From assembly GCA_018968995.1 (NCBI GenBank), contig JAGWZD010000052.1, positions 1 through 9,210 on the forward strand: 9,210 nucleotides of DNA, in the 5' to 3' direction. The translations under genes and the position numbers were made by a program. The stretch's first letter is position 1. Each line of letters starts with the position of its first letter. The notes below the pieces were generated by a model, which was not told the DNA's origin, did not search any database, and worked only from the letters and a program-made list of their open reading frames with translations. Below, piece after piece: positions 1 to 7,592 of this stretch. The DNA comes from Bdellovibrionales bacterium (lineage in GTDB: Bacteria > Bdellovibrionota > UBA1018).

Positions 1-1955
1 CCAACTTGAATCCAAAAAAGGCTAAAGAACGCCAGCTCTACGTTCTGCGCAGAATGTATGAGAACAGGTATATTTCACAGACGCAAATGACGGAGGCGGC
101 AGCTAGGCCGATCAAGATTTTTAGCGAAAATGACCCGAATCAAAAATTCGCGCCCTACTTTGTCGAGCACATCCGCCGATACCTGCTGGAGCGATATGGC
201 GAAAAAGCGCTTTATCAGGAAGGGCTCACGGTTGCAGTGCCCACCACCAGGGCACTCTCACTTGCGGCTACGGCGGCCATTCAGTCTGGACTGAGGGAAG
301 TAGACAAGAGACAAGGTTATCGTGGGCCGATTACACAGTTAAAGTCGGATGAAGAAAAAGAGAAGTTTCTGATCCAGGCCCGCGAGCAAGTGATCGAAAG
401 GCACTTGGGCTATCAGGTGTTTACTCCCGACGGGCGACTCGATCTTGCAGAGGCGCTGAAGGAGTCGGGAATTTCGGCTGAGTCTGAAATGATTCGAGAG
501 GGAGAGCTCTATCGAGCGCTGGTTACCTCAGTAGACGACGCTAAAAAAACAGCCGGAGTGATGGTTGGCGCGACTCGATTGGAGATATCACTACGTGAAT
601 TGCGCTGGGCACGCCTGCACAAGGATGGGCGCGCGGTGGGTCCTGAGCCGTCACTTCCTTCGCGCGTTCTTCAAAAGGGCGATGTGGTTCTCGTTCGACC
701 TCTTTCTGCAAAAACCGGAGACGTTCGCAGCGCAGCCCTTGAACAAGATCCGCAGATTCAGGGGGCACTGATCTCTTTAGACGCTCAAAACGGGGCCGTT
801 TTGGCAATGGTCGGTGGATACGACTATTCAAAATCTGAATTTAATCGCGCCATTCAGGCGACACGCCAGGTGGGCTCATCTTTTAAGCCAATCATTTATT
901 CCGCCGGAATCGAAAGTGGTTTTACGCCCGCGAGTGTGATTATCGATGCTCCGCTCACCTTTGAGGACAAAGAGATCGGCAAGTGGAAGCCCGCCAATTT
1001 TGATGAAAAGTTTCATGGCGACACGACTTTTCGGCAGGCGCTGATCAAGTCGCGAAATGTTCCAACCATTCGCATCGTTCAAGAGGTTCAGGTGTCCAGA
1101 CTGATTGAGTATGCAAAGAGACTTGGAATGACTTCAGAGTTTCCCATGGATTTATCGATATCTCTGGGCAGCATGACGGTGTCTCCTTTGGAACTCGCAA
1201 AAGTGTACGGATTGTTTCCGCGCCTCGGAAAGAAGTTGGGCCCCGTTTTTTATACAGAAATTCGCGATAGGGACGGAAAAAGGCTCGAGGATCAGCCCTT
1301 AAAAAACACACCTCCGACGCTTGTTGTGCCCCCTAGTGGAGAGTCGGGCACATCGCAAGCGGGCTCAGTGGCGTCAACGCCGACCCCAAGTGCAAACGTG
1401 CCTGCATCGAGGTCCTCGTCAGGAATTTCTGGCAAGGTCCAGCTAGATCTCCCTGTCTATCCACCCGCAAATGATCCGGATCAGGTTCTTGATCCCCGAG
1501 TTGCATATGTCATGACTCACTTGATGACAGAGGTGGTGAGCTACGGAACCGGAACTGAGGCGCGCCAGTTGGGCCGGGCGGTGGCGGGAAAAACTGGAAC
1601 AACCAATGACTATTTGGACGCTTGGTTTACGGGATTTACCCCAAACGTTATTACGGCGGTGTGGGTGGGACACGATAATCAGACTCCACTTGGTCCAGGA
1701 GAGACGGGAGCCAGGGCCGCTCTTCCTATCTGGCTTACATTTATGAAAGAGGCGGTAAAACCATACCCTGATTCGGCCTTTTCAATTCCGTCAGGAATTG
1801 TTTTCGCGCCAATCGACCCCAATACCGGGAGGCGACTTCAGTCCGACTCTTCTCGTGCAATTCGTGAAGCCTTCATCGAGGGGACTGAGCCCCAAATTCA
1901 GGCGAGCGGCGCAGCGGAAAGTCCTGGTGATTTTCTTAAAGAAGACTTTGAATAG
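1..1955 (+). CDS. mrcA: Penicillin-binding protein 1A (bifunctional peptidoglycan synthase), 5' end missing
   Basis: Class A PBP: polymerises lipid II (GT51 glycosyltransferase) and cross-links stem peptides (transpeptidase) on the periplasmic face of the inner membrane. The frame is open at the left edge, so the true start, membrane anchor and most of GT51 lie outside. The first visible residues (AKERQLYVLRRM) match the end of the GT51 domain. Counting from the codon at 6, an OB-like linker region spans about 180-240. The transpeptidase follows with all three motifs: SSFK (catalytic Ser about 291), SRN (about 349) and KTGT (Lys about 529), so it looks catalytically intact. A Ser/Thr/Pro/Gly-rich stretch (about 435-475) lies between SRN and KTGT, where PBP1A proteins are variable. 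It ends in TAG. The TonB-type gene follows about 33 nt later on the same strand, probably co-transcribed. The class is secure; the symbol (mrcA or ponA) is convention. Confidence 0.95.
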   Translation, partial: NLNPKKAKERQLYVLRRMYENRYISQTQMTEAAARPIKIFSENDPNQKFAPYFVEHIRRYLLERYGEKALYQEGLTVAVPTTRALSLAATAAIQSGLREVDKRQGYRGPITQLKSDEEKEKFLIQAREQVIERHLGYQVFTPDGRLDLAEALKESGISAESEMIREGELYRALVTSVDDAKKTAGVMVGATRLEISLRELRWARLHKDGRAVGPEPSLPSRVLQKGDVVLVRPLSAKTGDVRSAALEQDPQIQGALISLDAQNGAVLAMVGGYDYSKSEFNRAIQATRQVGSSFKPIIYSAGIESGFTPASVIIDAPLTFEDKEIGKWKPANFDEKFHGDTTFRQALIKSRNVPTIRIVQEVQVSRLIEYAKRLGMTSEFPMDLSISLGSMTVSPLELAKVYGLFPRLGKKLGPVFYTEIRDRDGKRLEDQPLKNTPPTLVVPPSGESGTSQAGSVASTPTPSANVPASRSSSGISGKVQLDLPVYPPANDPDQVLDPRVAYVMTHLMTEVVSYGTGTEARQLGRAVAGKTGTTNDYLDAWFTGFTPNVITAVWVGHDNQTPLGPGETGARAALPIWLTFMKEAVKPYPDSAFSIPSGIVFAPIDPNTGRRLQSDSSRAIREAFIEGTEPQIQASGAAESPGDFLKEDFE

Positions 1956-1988
1956 ATCCGAAGCGCTGATGTGGAGCGCCGAGGTGAA

Positions 1989-2792
1989 GTGTTCTTAAAA
2001 CGCGATATTAGTTTCTCTGCTGGGGTGCATGTCGCCATCTTTTTGGCGTGCATGATTTTAGCTCAAAAGCGAGCGGCCGAGCTTATTCCACCGCCCCCCC
2101 CACTTTTCATTGAGATCGAGGAGCTCTCGTCTTCACCCCAGAAAAGGGAGGACGCCAAAACGCGTCAGGTCGTCCGAACACGACAGGTAGATAATCAGGC
2201 TATCCCACAGGACGAGGCGTTTTTGGGCGAGCGCAATCAAACAGTAGACCGACAGACCGTGAGCAAGAACGGGGGTGCCGGGGCTGCCGGAGGGGCTCGA
2301 TCGGTTGAAAAGTCGCGGAATCGTCCGTTGAGTTTATCGAGCCTCGGTGTGGCGGTGATTCCCCCAGTGAGCCCTTCTCATGAAGCGCTAAGCGGTGATG
2401 GTCATGTGCGAGAGTACATTTCAGGACTGAAAGAGGGCGAAGAGACCGCACTCAGTACCAAGGAGTATTTATTTTACGGTTATTTTGAAAGAATACGCGA
2501 CCGCCTAGATCGCGCATGGGAGCCCATTCTTCGCGAACACCTGACGCGCCACTACCGGCAGGGTCGGCGCCTGGCCAGCGAGATGGACCACCGGACTGAG
2601 GTGCTTGTCGTTCTTGATAACGCGGGAACGGTGGTTCATGTTGAGATCGTTGGAGAATCTGGCACCGAGACCCTGGATGCGGCAGCAGTTCAAGCGTTTA
2701 ATCGTGCCGGCCCATTCCCCAACCCCCCGCGCGGACTGGTTGATCGCGCCGGAACAGTAAAAATTAAGTGGGAATTCATCCTGAAGACTTAA
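1989..2792 (+). CDS. TonB/TolA-type energy transducer protein with TonB C-terminal domain
   Basis: About 267 residues. One N-terminal membrane span (about 7-25), then a PPPPP segment (34-38), a charged and Gly-rich linker (about 45-155), and a C-terminal domain (about 158-267) typical of TonB family proteins: an F-x3-IR-x-RLDRAW helix, a V-x-VEIVGESG strand region, LDAAAVQAF and a PFPNPP turn. The span carries Ser10-x3-His14, the spacing of the Ser16/His20 pair through which E. coli TonB couples to ExbB-ExbD; the later Leu/Ser of that pattern are not kept (Cys21, Ala25). Role inferred: carrying proton-motive force to an outer-membrane or envelope partner; the cargo is unknown. No exbB/exbD is visible here. 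Start: GTG at 1989 has GAGGTG at 1981-1986, though closely spaced. An in-frame GTG at 1971 (273 residues) has no visible ribosome binding site. Position after PBP1A suggests an envelope role. TolA-like is the main alternative. Confidence 0.85.
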   Translation: MFLKRDISFSAGVHVAIFLACMILAQKRAAELIPPPPPLFIEIEELSSSPQKREDAKTRQVVRTRQVDNQAIPQDEAFLGERNQTVDRQTVSKNGGAGAAGGARSVEKSRNRPLSLSSLGVAVIPPVSPSHEALSGDGHVREYISGLKEGEETALSTKEYLFYGYFERIRDRLDRAWEPILREHLTRHYRQGRRLASEMDHRTEVLVVLDNAGTVVHVEIVGESGTETLDAAAVQAFNRAGPFPNPPRGLVDRAGTVKIKWEFILKT

Positions 2793-3153
2793 TTCTATCG
2801 AGCCCTTCTTGAAAAGCGTAGTCCCTCCATGCGGAGTCTAGGGCGCGCACTGTGCGGATCATTTCTTCGGCGGCGGCCGCCTCGCTGACCCCCTGTGTGC
2901 GAGCCAAAAGGCGAATAGAGCTGAGAAGGGAGCTATAAGCCGGAGAGTCCATCAAGCGCTGAATCTCTGCGAGCCAATCGCGCGAGGGCTGGTCGCGGGA
3001 AGAAAGAAGCGCAGTGTTGAGCGCGCGACTGAGATCGTCAACGGGCTTAGGGCAGGATTGGCTTTGGGTCATCCTCGGATCGCTTTGGGCGTCCAAGGAT
3101 GGGGAACTAGTTTGCAGCGAGACAATGGTATTCATCGAGAGGTGCCCGAACAT
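2776..3153 (-). CDS. Small hypothetical protein, 125 residues, unknown function
   Basis: I do not recognise this protein. It is soluble-looking, with no signal peptide or membrane span. The first 45 residues are polar and Ser/Gln-rich, probably disordered. Residues about 46-122 look helical, with a Leu/Ala-rich heptad-like core (LLSSIRLLARTQGVSEAAAA) and a C-terminal RALDSAWRDYAFQEGLDRIK. Support for a real gene: no other gene covers 2793-3153, amino-acid composition is protein-like, and it fills the gap neatly between a converging and a diverging neighbour. Its last 17 nt overlap the end of the TonB-type gene on the other strand. The start is uncertain: ATG at 3153, 3135 or 3072 are all in frame and none has a well-spaced Shine-Dalgarno sequence; the 3072 ATG directly follows CCGAGG with no spacer. 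It is probably a monocistronic gene divergent from gcvP. Confidence 0.6.
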   Translation of the reverse strand: MFGHLSMNTIVSLQTSSPSLDAQSDPRMTQSQSCPKPVDDLSRALNTALLSSRDQPSRDWLAEIQRLMDSPAYSSLLSSIRLLARTQGVSEAAAAEEMIRTVRALDSAWRDYAFQEGLDRIKSSG

Positions 3154-3257
3154 AGCGGCAGCAGAACGGGTTGCCTAGAGGGAAATCGAAAAATACTCGT
3201 CAAGAAAAATTCTTTCGAATCGTGGCGGCGCAGCCCGGGAATTGATAAAAGGCCTTC
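3154..3257. other. Divergent intergenic region upstream of gcvP
   Basis: About 104 nt between the small minus-strand gene and gcvP, expected to hold both promoters. A weak sigma-70-like pair can be drawn on the plus strand (TTGCCT at 3171-3176, AATACT at 3192-3197, spacing 15), matching 4 of 6 positions in each box, which is not enough to call. One copy of a 13-nt repeat lies at 3203-3215. No riboswitch or terminator pattern is seen. Confidence 0.5.
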
Positions 3258-3274
3258 ATGCAGAAAAATTCTTT
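3203..3274 (+). repeat. 13-nt direct repeat flanking the gcvP start
   Basis: AGAAAAATTCTTT occurs at 3203-3215 and again at 3262-3274, 59 nt apart. The second copy forms codons 2-6 of gcvP. Each copy is itself an imperfect palindrome (AGAA-AAA-TTCT). Paired copies around a start could be binding sites for a regulator, or chance in AT-rich DNA. Confidence 0.4.
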
Positions 3275-6089
3275 TGTTGACCGACACGTGGGTCCCCGAA
3301 AGCACGAAATCGACGAGATGCTGAAGTTTGTTGTTGCGGGCTCTCTTGATCAACTCGTCCAAGAGACGGTGCCGCAGTCGATTCGACTTTCTCGAGCGCT
3401 GGAGCTGCCTCCAGCGATGTCCGAGTCTGAGGCGCTCTCGCGATTAGGCTCGATCATGGAAAAAAATCGTCGAGTCCGGTCCTACATTGGGATGGGTTAC
3501 TACGATTGCATCACCCCACCGGTGATCCAGCGGAATATTCTAGAGAATCCGGGCTGGTACACGCAGTACACCCCTTATCAGGCAGAGATTTCTCAGGGAC
3601 GACTTGAGGCGCTGCTGAACTTTCAGACCATGATTATCGAGCTCACCGGGCTTCCCATTGCCAACGCGTCCTTGCTCGATGAGGGAACCGCCGCAGCCGA
3701 AGCCATGACCATGTGTTTTGGGCTTCAGGGACGGCCCGACGGAAAGCCCTTTCTCCTTTCTTCGAAATGCCACCCGCAAACTATTGAAATCGTTTGTACT
3801 CGGGCAGCTCCACTCGGAATAAAAGTAGAGGTCTCCGATCCCTCAACGTGGAATCTTGAGACCCAAAAGCCTTTCGCGATTCTGGTTCAGTACCCCAATA
3901 CGGATGGAAGCATTGAGGATCCCAGAAAAATTTTTGAGCAGGCTCGCCAGCTAGACGTTCGCACCATTGTGGCGGCAGATTTATTATCCTTGGTTCTTCT
4001 GGTTCCCCCCGGAGAGCTGGGGGCCGATGTGGCGGTGGGCACAACTCAGCGCTTTGGGGTGCCCGTTGGTTTTGGTGGACCCCATGCTGCCTATATTTCC
4101 ACTCGTGATGACTATAAGCGGTTGATTCCCGGAAGGATTGTTGGAGTTTCTCAGGATACCGAGGGTCGCCCGGCGATTCGATTAGCCCTACAGACGCGCG
4201 AGCAGCACATTCGGCGCGACAAGGCGACCAGCAACATTTGTACAGCGCAGGTGCTTTTGGCCGTGATGGCCTCAATGTATGCCGTTTACCATGGTCCCGC
4301 GGGGCTTCGAGGAATTGCCGAACAGGTGAATCAGTGGACTCGTCGTTTGGACGGTGCACTGAAGAAAATGGGTTATCAGCTAGGCTCAAAGACCTATTTC
4401 GATACCCTCTGGGTGAGGCTCAGCGCTGGCCAGGCATCGGCGCTTAAGAAAGCCTGTGAGGTGGCTTCGATTAACCTTCGTTGGCTGAACGATTCTGAAG
4501 TTACTGTTTCAATGGATGAAAGCGTTACTGAAGAGGAGCTTAAGGAGCTTGTTGAAGCATTTGCTGTAGCTGCGGGCGCGAGCCTATCCGGACTAGACTC
4601 TTTATCTGGGCCCTCGATTCCAAATGAGCTTGCTCGTCAGGGTCCGAGCCCAAATCACCCCATTTTCAATCGCTATCACTCCGAGACGGAAATGTTGAGG
4701 TACATCCGACGACTGGAAGCCCGCGATCTGTCGCTGACCAACTCCATGATCCCGCTGGGATCGTGTACGATGAAGCTCAACGCAACCGCTGAAATGTTTC
4801 CCGTAAGCTGGCCTAGTATTTCACGGCTTCACCCGTTTGTTCCCGCGGGTCAGGCAGACGGCTATCATCAGATGATGAATGAGCTTTCCTCGTGGCTTGC
4901 CGAAATTACCGGACTTCCAGGAGTTTCATTGCAACCCAACGCTGGTTCGCAAGGGGAGTATGCAGGGCTGCTGGCGATTCGGCGTTATCACCTCAGCAGA
5001 GGAGAGGGCCATCGCACGGTCTGCCTCATTCCTAAGTCGGCTCACGGCACAAACCCAGCTAGCGCAGTGATGGCCGGGATGCAGGTGGTCGTTGTGGAGT
5101 GCGATGAGCAAGGTAACGTGGATCTTGCTGATCTCAGGGCTAAGGCTATTGAACACGGAAAAAGTCTCGCAGCCCTGATGGTGACCTACCCCTCGACACA
5201 TGGAGTTTTCGAGGAGGCCATTCGCGAGATCTGCTCTGTCGTTCATGATCATGGTGGCCAGGTTTATATGGACGGAGCCAACATGAATGCCCAGGTGGGG
5301 CTTTGTCGGCCCGGAGACTTTGGTCCAGATGTTTGTCATCTCAATCTTCACAAGACCTTCTGTATTCCACATGGGGGCGGAGGTCCGGGCATGGGACCCA
5401 TCTGTGTTGCGAAGCACCTCATTCCCTTTCTTCCGGGGCACTCTCAGGTGGGCTCGGTGTCTTCAGCTCCGTGGGGCAGCGCGAGCATTTTGCCTATTTC
5501 CTGGATGTACATTGCGATGATGGGGGCGGAAGGGCTTAAACGAGCTACAGAAGTGGCGATCTTGAGCGCGAACTATCTCGCAAAAAAACTGGGGGACTAT
5601 TATCCGGTACTCTACACGGGAAAAAACGGGCGAGTGGCACACGAGTGTATTCTGGATTTGCGGCCCCTCAAACAATCCGCAGGAATAGAAGTGGAAGATG
5701 TGGCCAAGCGCCTGATGGACTACGGTTTTCATGCTCCAACGGTTTCCTTTCCGGTTGCTGGAACCATCATGATCGAGCCAACGGAAAGCGAGTCTTTGGC
5801 AGAGCTTAATCGCTTCTGTGAGGCGATGATCGCCATCAGAAAAGAAATCGCTGAAATTGAGCAAGGATTAGCCGATCGCTCGAACAATGTGCTGAAGCAT
5901 GCACCTCATACTGCGCGAGTTGTTTGTGACGACCGCTGGGACCGGCCCTATTCGAGAGAAAAGGCCGCATTTCCAGCCGCGTGGACCCGAGAGGCGAAGT
6001 TCTGGCCAAGCGTGAGTCGAGTTAATGCCGTTCAGGGCGATAGAAATCTGATTTGTGCCTGCCCACCGATGGAGAGCTATCAGTCGTAA
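3258..6089 (+). CDS. gcvP: Glycine dehydrogenase (decarboxylating), P protein of the glycine cleavage system
   Basis: PLP enzyme that decarboxylates glycine and loads the aminomethyl group onto the lipoyl arm of GcvH, in the cytoplasm. At 943 residues it is the one-chain form, like E. coli GcvP (957), with a degenerate N-terminal half (about 1-440) and the catalytic C-terminal half. Visible motifs are the N-terminal FVDRHVGP (6-13), AHGTNPASA (His about 596), NLHKTF with the PLP-binding Lys at about 699, the Gly-rich GGGGPGMGP loop straight after it, and the closing [14 protein letters not shown]. No truncation or frameshift is seen. ATG at 3258 follows AAAAGG with 5 nt spacing, and the N-terminus matches the family. 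It is not in an operon with gcvT/gcvH: it faces the folD-gcvT-gcvH operon tail to tail with 10 nt between stops. No glycine riboswitch is recognisable in its roughly 104-nt upstream region. Confidence 0.97.
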   Translation: MQKNSFVDRHVGPRKHEIDEMLKFVVAGSLDQLVQETVPQSIRLSRALELPPAMSESEALSRLGSIMEKNRRVRSYIGMGYYDCITPPVIQRNILENPGWYTQYTPYQAEISQGRLEALLNFQTMIIELTGLPIANASLLDEGTAAAEAMTMCFGLQGRPDGKPFLLSSKCHPQTIEIVCTRAAPLGIKVEVSDPSTWNLETQKPFAILVQYPNTDGSIEDPRKIFEQARQLDVRTIVAADLLSLVLLVPPGELGADVAVGTTQRFGVPVGFGGPHAAYISTRDDYKRLIPGRIVGVSQDTEGRPAIRLALQTREQHIRRDKATSNICTAQVLLAVMASMYAVYHGPAGLRGIAEQVNQWTRRLDGALKKMGYQLGSKTYFDTLWVRLSAGQASALKKACEVASINLRWLNDSEVTVSMDESVTEEELKELVEAFAVAAGASLSGLDSLSGPSIPNELARQGPSPNHPIFNRYHSETEMLRYIRRLEARDLSLTNSMIPLGSCTMKLNATAEMFPVSWPSISRLHPFVPAGQADGYHQMMNELSSWLAEITGLPGVSLQPNAGSQGEYAGLLAIRRYHLSRGEGHRTVCLIPKSAHGTNPASAVMAGMQVVVVECDEQGNVDLADLRAKAIEHGKSLAALMVTYPSTHGVFEEAIREICSVVHDHGGQVYMDGANMNAQVGLCRPGDFGPDVCHLNLHKTFCIPHGGGGPGMGPICVAKHLIPFLPGHSQVGSVSSAPWGSASILPISWMYIAMMGAEGLKRATEVAILSANYLAKKLGDYYPVLYTGKNGRVAHECILDLRPLKQSAGIEVEDVAKRLMDYGFHAPTVSFPVAGTIMIEPTESESLAELNRFCEAMIAIRKEIAEIEQGLADRSNNVLKHAPHTARVVCDDRWDRPYSREKAAFPAAWTREAKFWPSVSRVNAVQGDRNLICACPPMESYQS

Positions 6090-6099
6090 GTCCTGCAGC

Positions 6100-6480
6100 T
6101 TATTTGAGATTGGCGACGTAGGTTTGGTACGCGTCAGCGCTCATCAGGCCCGTGGGCTCGCCCTTGAGCTCGATCTTAATCATCCATGCGCCAGCGTGTG
6201 GGTCGCGATTCACCTGAGACGGATCAGCGACAAGTGCAGAGTTAATTTCAATCACGCGCCCCGCAGCTGGTGAGTAAAGATCTGAAACGGCCTTAATGCT
6301 CTCAACAACACCAAAGACTTCGTGCTCTTTAAGCTCGCGACCGACTTTCGGGAGATCGATATAAACAATGTCTCCCAGTGCTGACTGGGCGTGGTCGGTG
6401 ATGCCAATGGTTGCGACCTTGTTTTCGATTTTCAGCCATTCATGATCTTTGGTGTATTTGAATTCAGCGGGAAAGCGCAT
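6100..6480 (-). CDS. gcvH: Glycine cleavage system H protein (lipoyl carrier)
   Basis: Small lipoylated shuttle that carries the aminomethyl intermediate from GcvP to GcvT and is re-oxidised by the L protein. 126 residues, normal for the family. It begins with the typical F-x-Y-T-K-D-HEWL, followed by GITDHAQSALGDIVYIDLP and the lipoylation loop VVESIKAVSDLYSP, with the acceptor Lys at position 63. The C-terminal part has the usual N-x-DP-x-x-x-AWMIKIEL pattern. ATG at 6480 is 2 nt after the gcvT stop and has a strong AAGGAG (6492-6487) with 6 nt spacing lying within the end of gcvT, so translation is probably coupled to gcvT. It is the last gene of the folD-gcvT-gcvH operon. The lipoyl-attachment enzymes are not in the window. 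Confidence 0.97.
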   Translation of the reverse strand: MRFPAEFKYTKDHEWLKIENKVATIGITDHAQSALGDIVYIDLPKVGRELKEHEVFGVVESIKAVSDLYSPAAGRVIEINSALVADPSQVNRDPHAGAWMIKIELKGEPTGLMSADAYQTYVANLK

Positions 6481-6482
6481 GC

Positions 6483-7589
6483 CTAGCTCCTTTTATAAAA
6501 TGGCGTGGAAATGACTTCAGCAGGGACCTTGGCCCCACGAATGTCGACTGTAATCTGGGTTCCCGTCGTGGTGAAGCGGATTGGGATCAGTGCGGTGGCA
6601 ATGCCCATCTTGAGTGTTGGGGATTGCGTGCCGCTTGCAATCACTCCGAGTCGCTCCTTACCCAAAGCATCGAAGACTTCATAGTCTTGCCGAGGAATGC
6701 CGCGGTCAAGCATTCGAAGGCCGACCAGCGATCGTGACAAACCCTTTTCCTTCATCGCCTTTAAGGCGTCGCTTCCGATAAACCCGCCGGGTTTCGTAAG
6801 CTTCACGGCCCAGCCCAGCCCTGCCTCAAGGGGGTTGATGGTTTCCGATATTTCGTGTCCGTAAAGGGGATACTTCATTTCGAGCCGAAGCGTATCCCGC
6901 GCGCCAAGTCCACAAGGAGATAGTCCTAAGGGACGGCCCGCTTCGAGGAGGCTACTCCAAACCTGGGACCCCTTCTCCCAGGCCACATAGATTTCAAAGC
7001 CGTCCTCTCCTGTGTAGCCCGTGCGGGCAAGCAGCGCCGGAATGTCGCCACAAATCGAGGTCTCGATAAACCAATAGTTTTTCACTGCCGACAAGTTGGC
7101 CTTGGTCAGCGTTTGAAGAATTTCAGCGGCGCGAGGCCCCTGAATCGCAATTTGGGAATAATTAGGGCTCTCGTGAGTGAGGGTGCAGCGATAGCCCTTT
7201 CGGGCGAGAACAGAGCGCATCCAAGCAAAGTCCTTGTCGTCGTTGCTCGCGTTCACGACAACAAGAAATTTATCTTGGGCCCGGCGATACACGATCAGAT
7301 CATCCACGCAGCCGCCGTCGTCCTGGCACATGACCGAATACTGAGCCTGTCCTACAGAAACTCGCGAAACATCATTAGTGAGGAGGTCGTTAAGAAAAGA
7401 CTCGGCATCGGGCCCTTCTACGTGAACCTCTCCCATATGACTGACGTCAAAAAGTCCAGCCGACTGCCGACAGGCAAAGTGTTCCTCCATCAGTCCTGAG
7501 TATTGAACGGGCAGACTCCAGCCGCCGAAGTCGATCATTCGGCCACCTAATCGGACATGTTCCTCGTAAATTGCAGTTTGTTTGGCCAT
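6483..7589 (-). CDS. gcvT: Aminomethyltransferase, T protein of the glycine cleavage system
   Basis: Releases ammonia from the aminomethyl-lipoyl group of GcvH and transfers the one-carbon unit to tetrahydrofolate, giving 5,10-methylene-THF. 368 residues, full length. Motifs: DFGGWSLPVQY (20-30), FDVSHMGE (47-54), the VDDLIVY segment whose Asp pair (96-97) includes the folate-site acid of the family, GYTGEDGFEI (191-200), GLGARDTLRLE (228-237), and the C-terminal barrel with SGTQSPTL and a KVPAEV-x3-PFYKR ending. Some YgfZ-like proteins share the fold, but the intact VDDL and GYTGEDGFE motifs and the gcvH neighbour make GcvT clear. ATG at 7589 starts 3 nt after the folD stop with only a weak Shine-Dalgarno (GAG close to the ATG), which suggests translational coupling to folD. 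Confidence 0.97.
   Translation of the reverse strand: MAKQTAIYEEHVRLGGRMIDFGGWSLPVQYSGLMEEHFACRQSAGLFDVSHMGEVHVEGPDAESFLNDLLTNDVSRVSVGQAQYSVMCQDDGGCVDDLIVYRRAQDKFLVVVNASNDDKDFAWMRSVLARKGYRCTLTHESPNYSQIAIQGPRAAEILQTLTKANLSAVKNYWFIETSICGDIPALLARTGYTGEDGFEIYVAWEKGSQVWSSLLEAGRPLGLSPCGLGARDTLRLEMKYPLYGHEISETINPLEAGLGWAVKLTKPGGFIGSDALKAMKEKGLSRSLVGLRMLDRGIPRQDYEVFDALGKERLGVIASGTQSPTLKMGIATALIPIRFTTTGTQITVDIRGAKVPAEVISTPFYKRS
6487..6492 (-). promoter_or_regulatory. Ribosome binding site of gcvH inside the gcvT 3' end
   Basis: AAGGAG on the minus strand, 6 nt before the gcvH ATG. The gcvT stop TAG (6485-6483) lies between it and the ATG, so terminating ribosomes would be placed directly at the gcvH start. 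It is the strongest ribosome binding site in the operon, which fits a carrier protein needed in excess over GcvT. Confidence 0.8.
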
Positions 7590-7592
7590 GAC

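Noticed and set aside
3154..3257. Glycine riboswitch upstream of gcvP
   Set aside because: The region is only about 104 nt and shows none of the conserved purine-rich junctions of a glycine aptamer.
3781..4389. A 202-codon open frame on the minus strand inside gcvP
   Set aside because: It lies wholly within the conserved gcvP coding region, its protein is Pro/Arg/His-rich without a recognisable motif, and it has no promoter or ribosome binding site that I can see. It is a shadow of gcvP.
4926..5441. A 171-codon minus-strand frame opposite the gcvP active-site region
   Set aside because: It mirrors the conserved PLP-domain codons and shows no family motif of its own.
6090..6099. CTGCAG palindrome between gcvP and gcvH as a terminator
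   Set aside because: Only a 6-bp palindrome with no loop and no T tract; too short for an intrinsic terminator.
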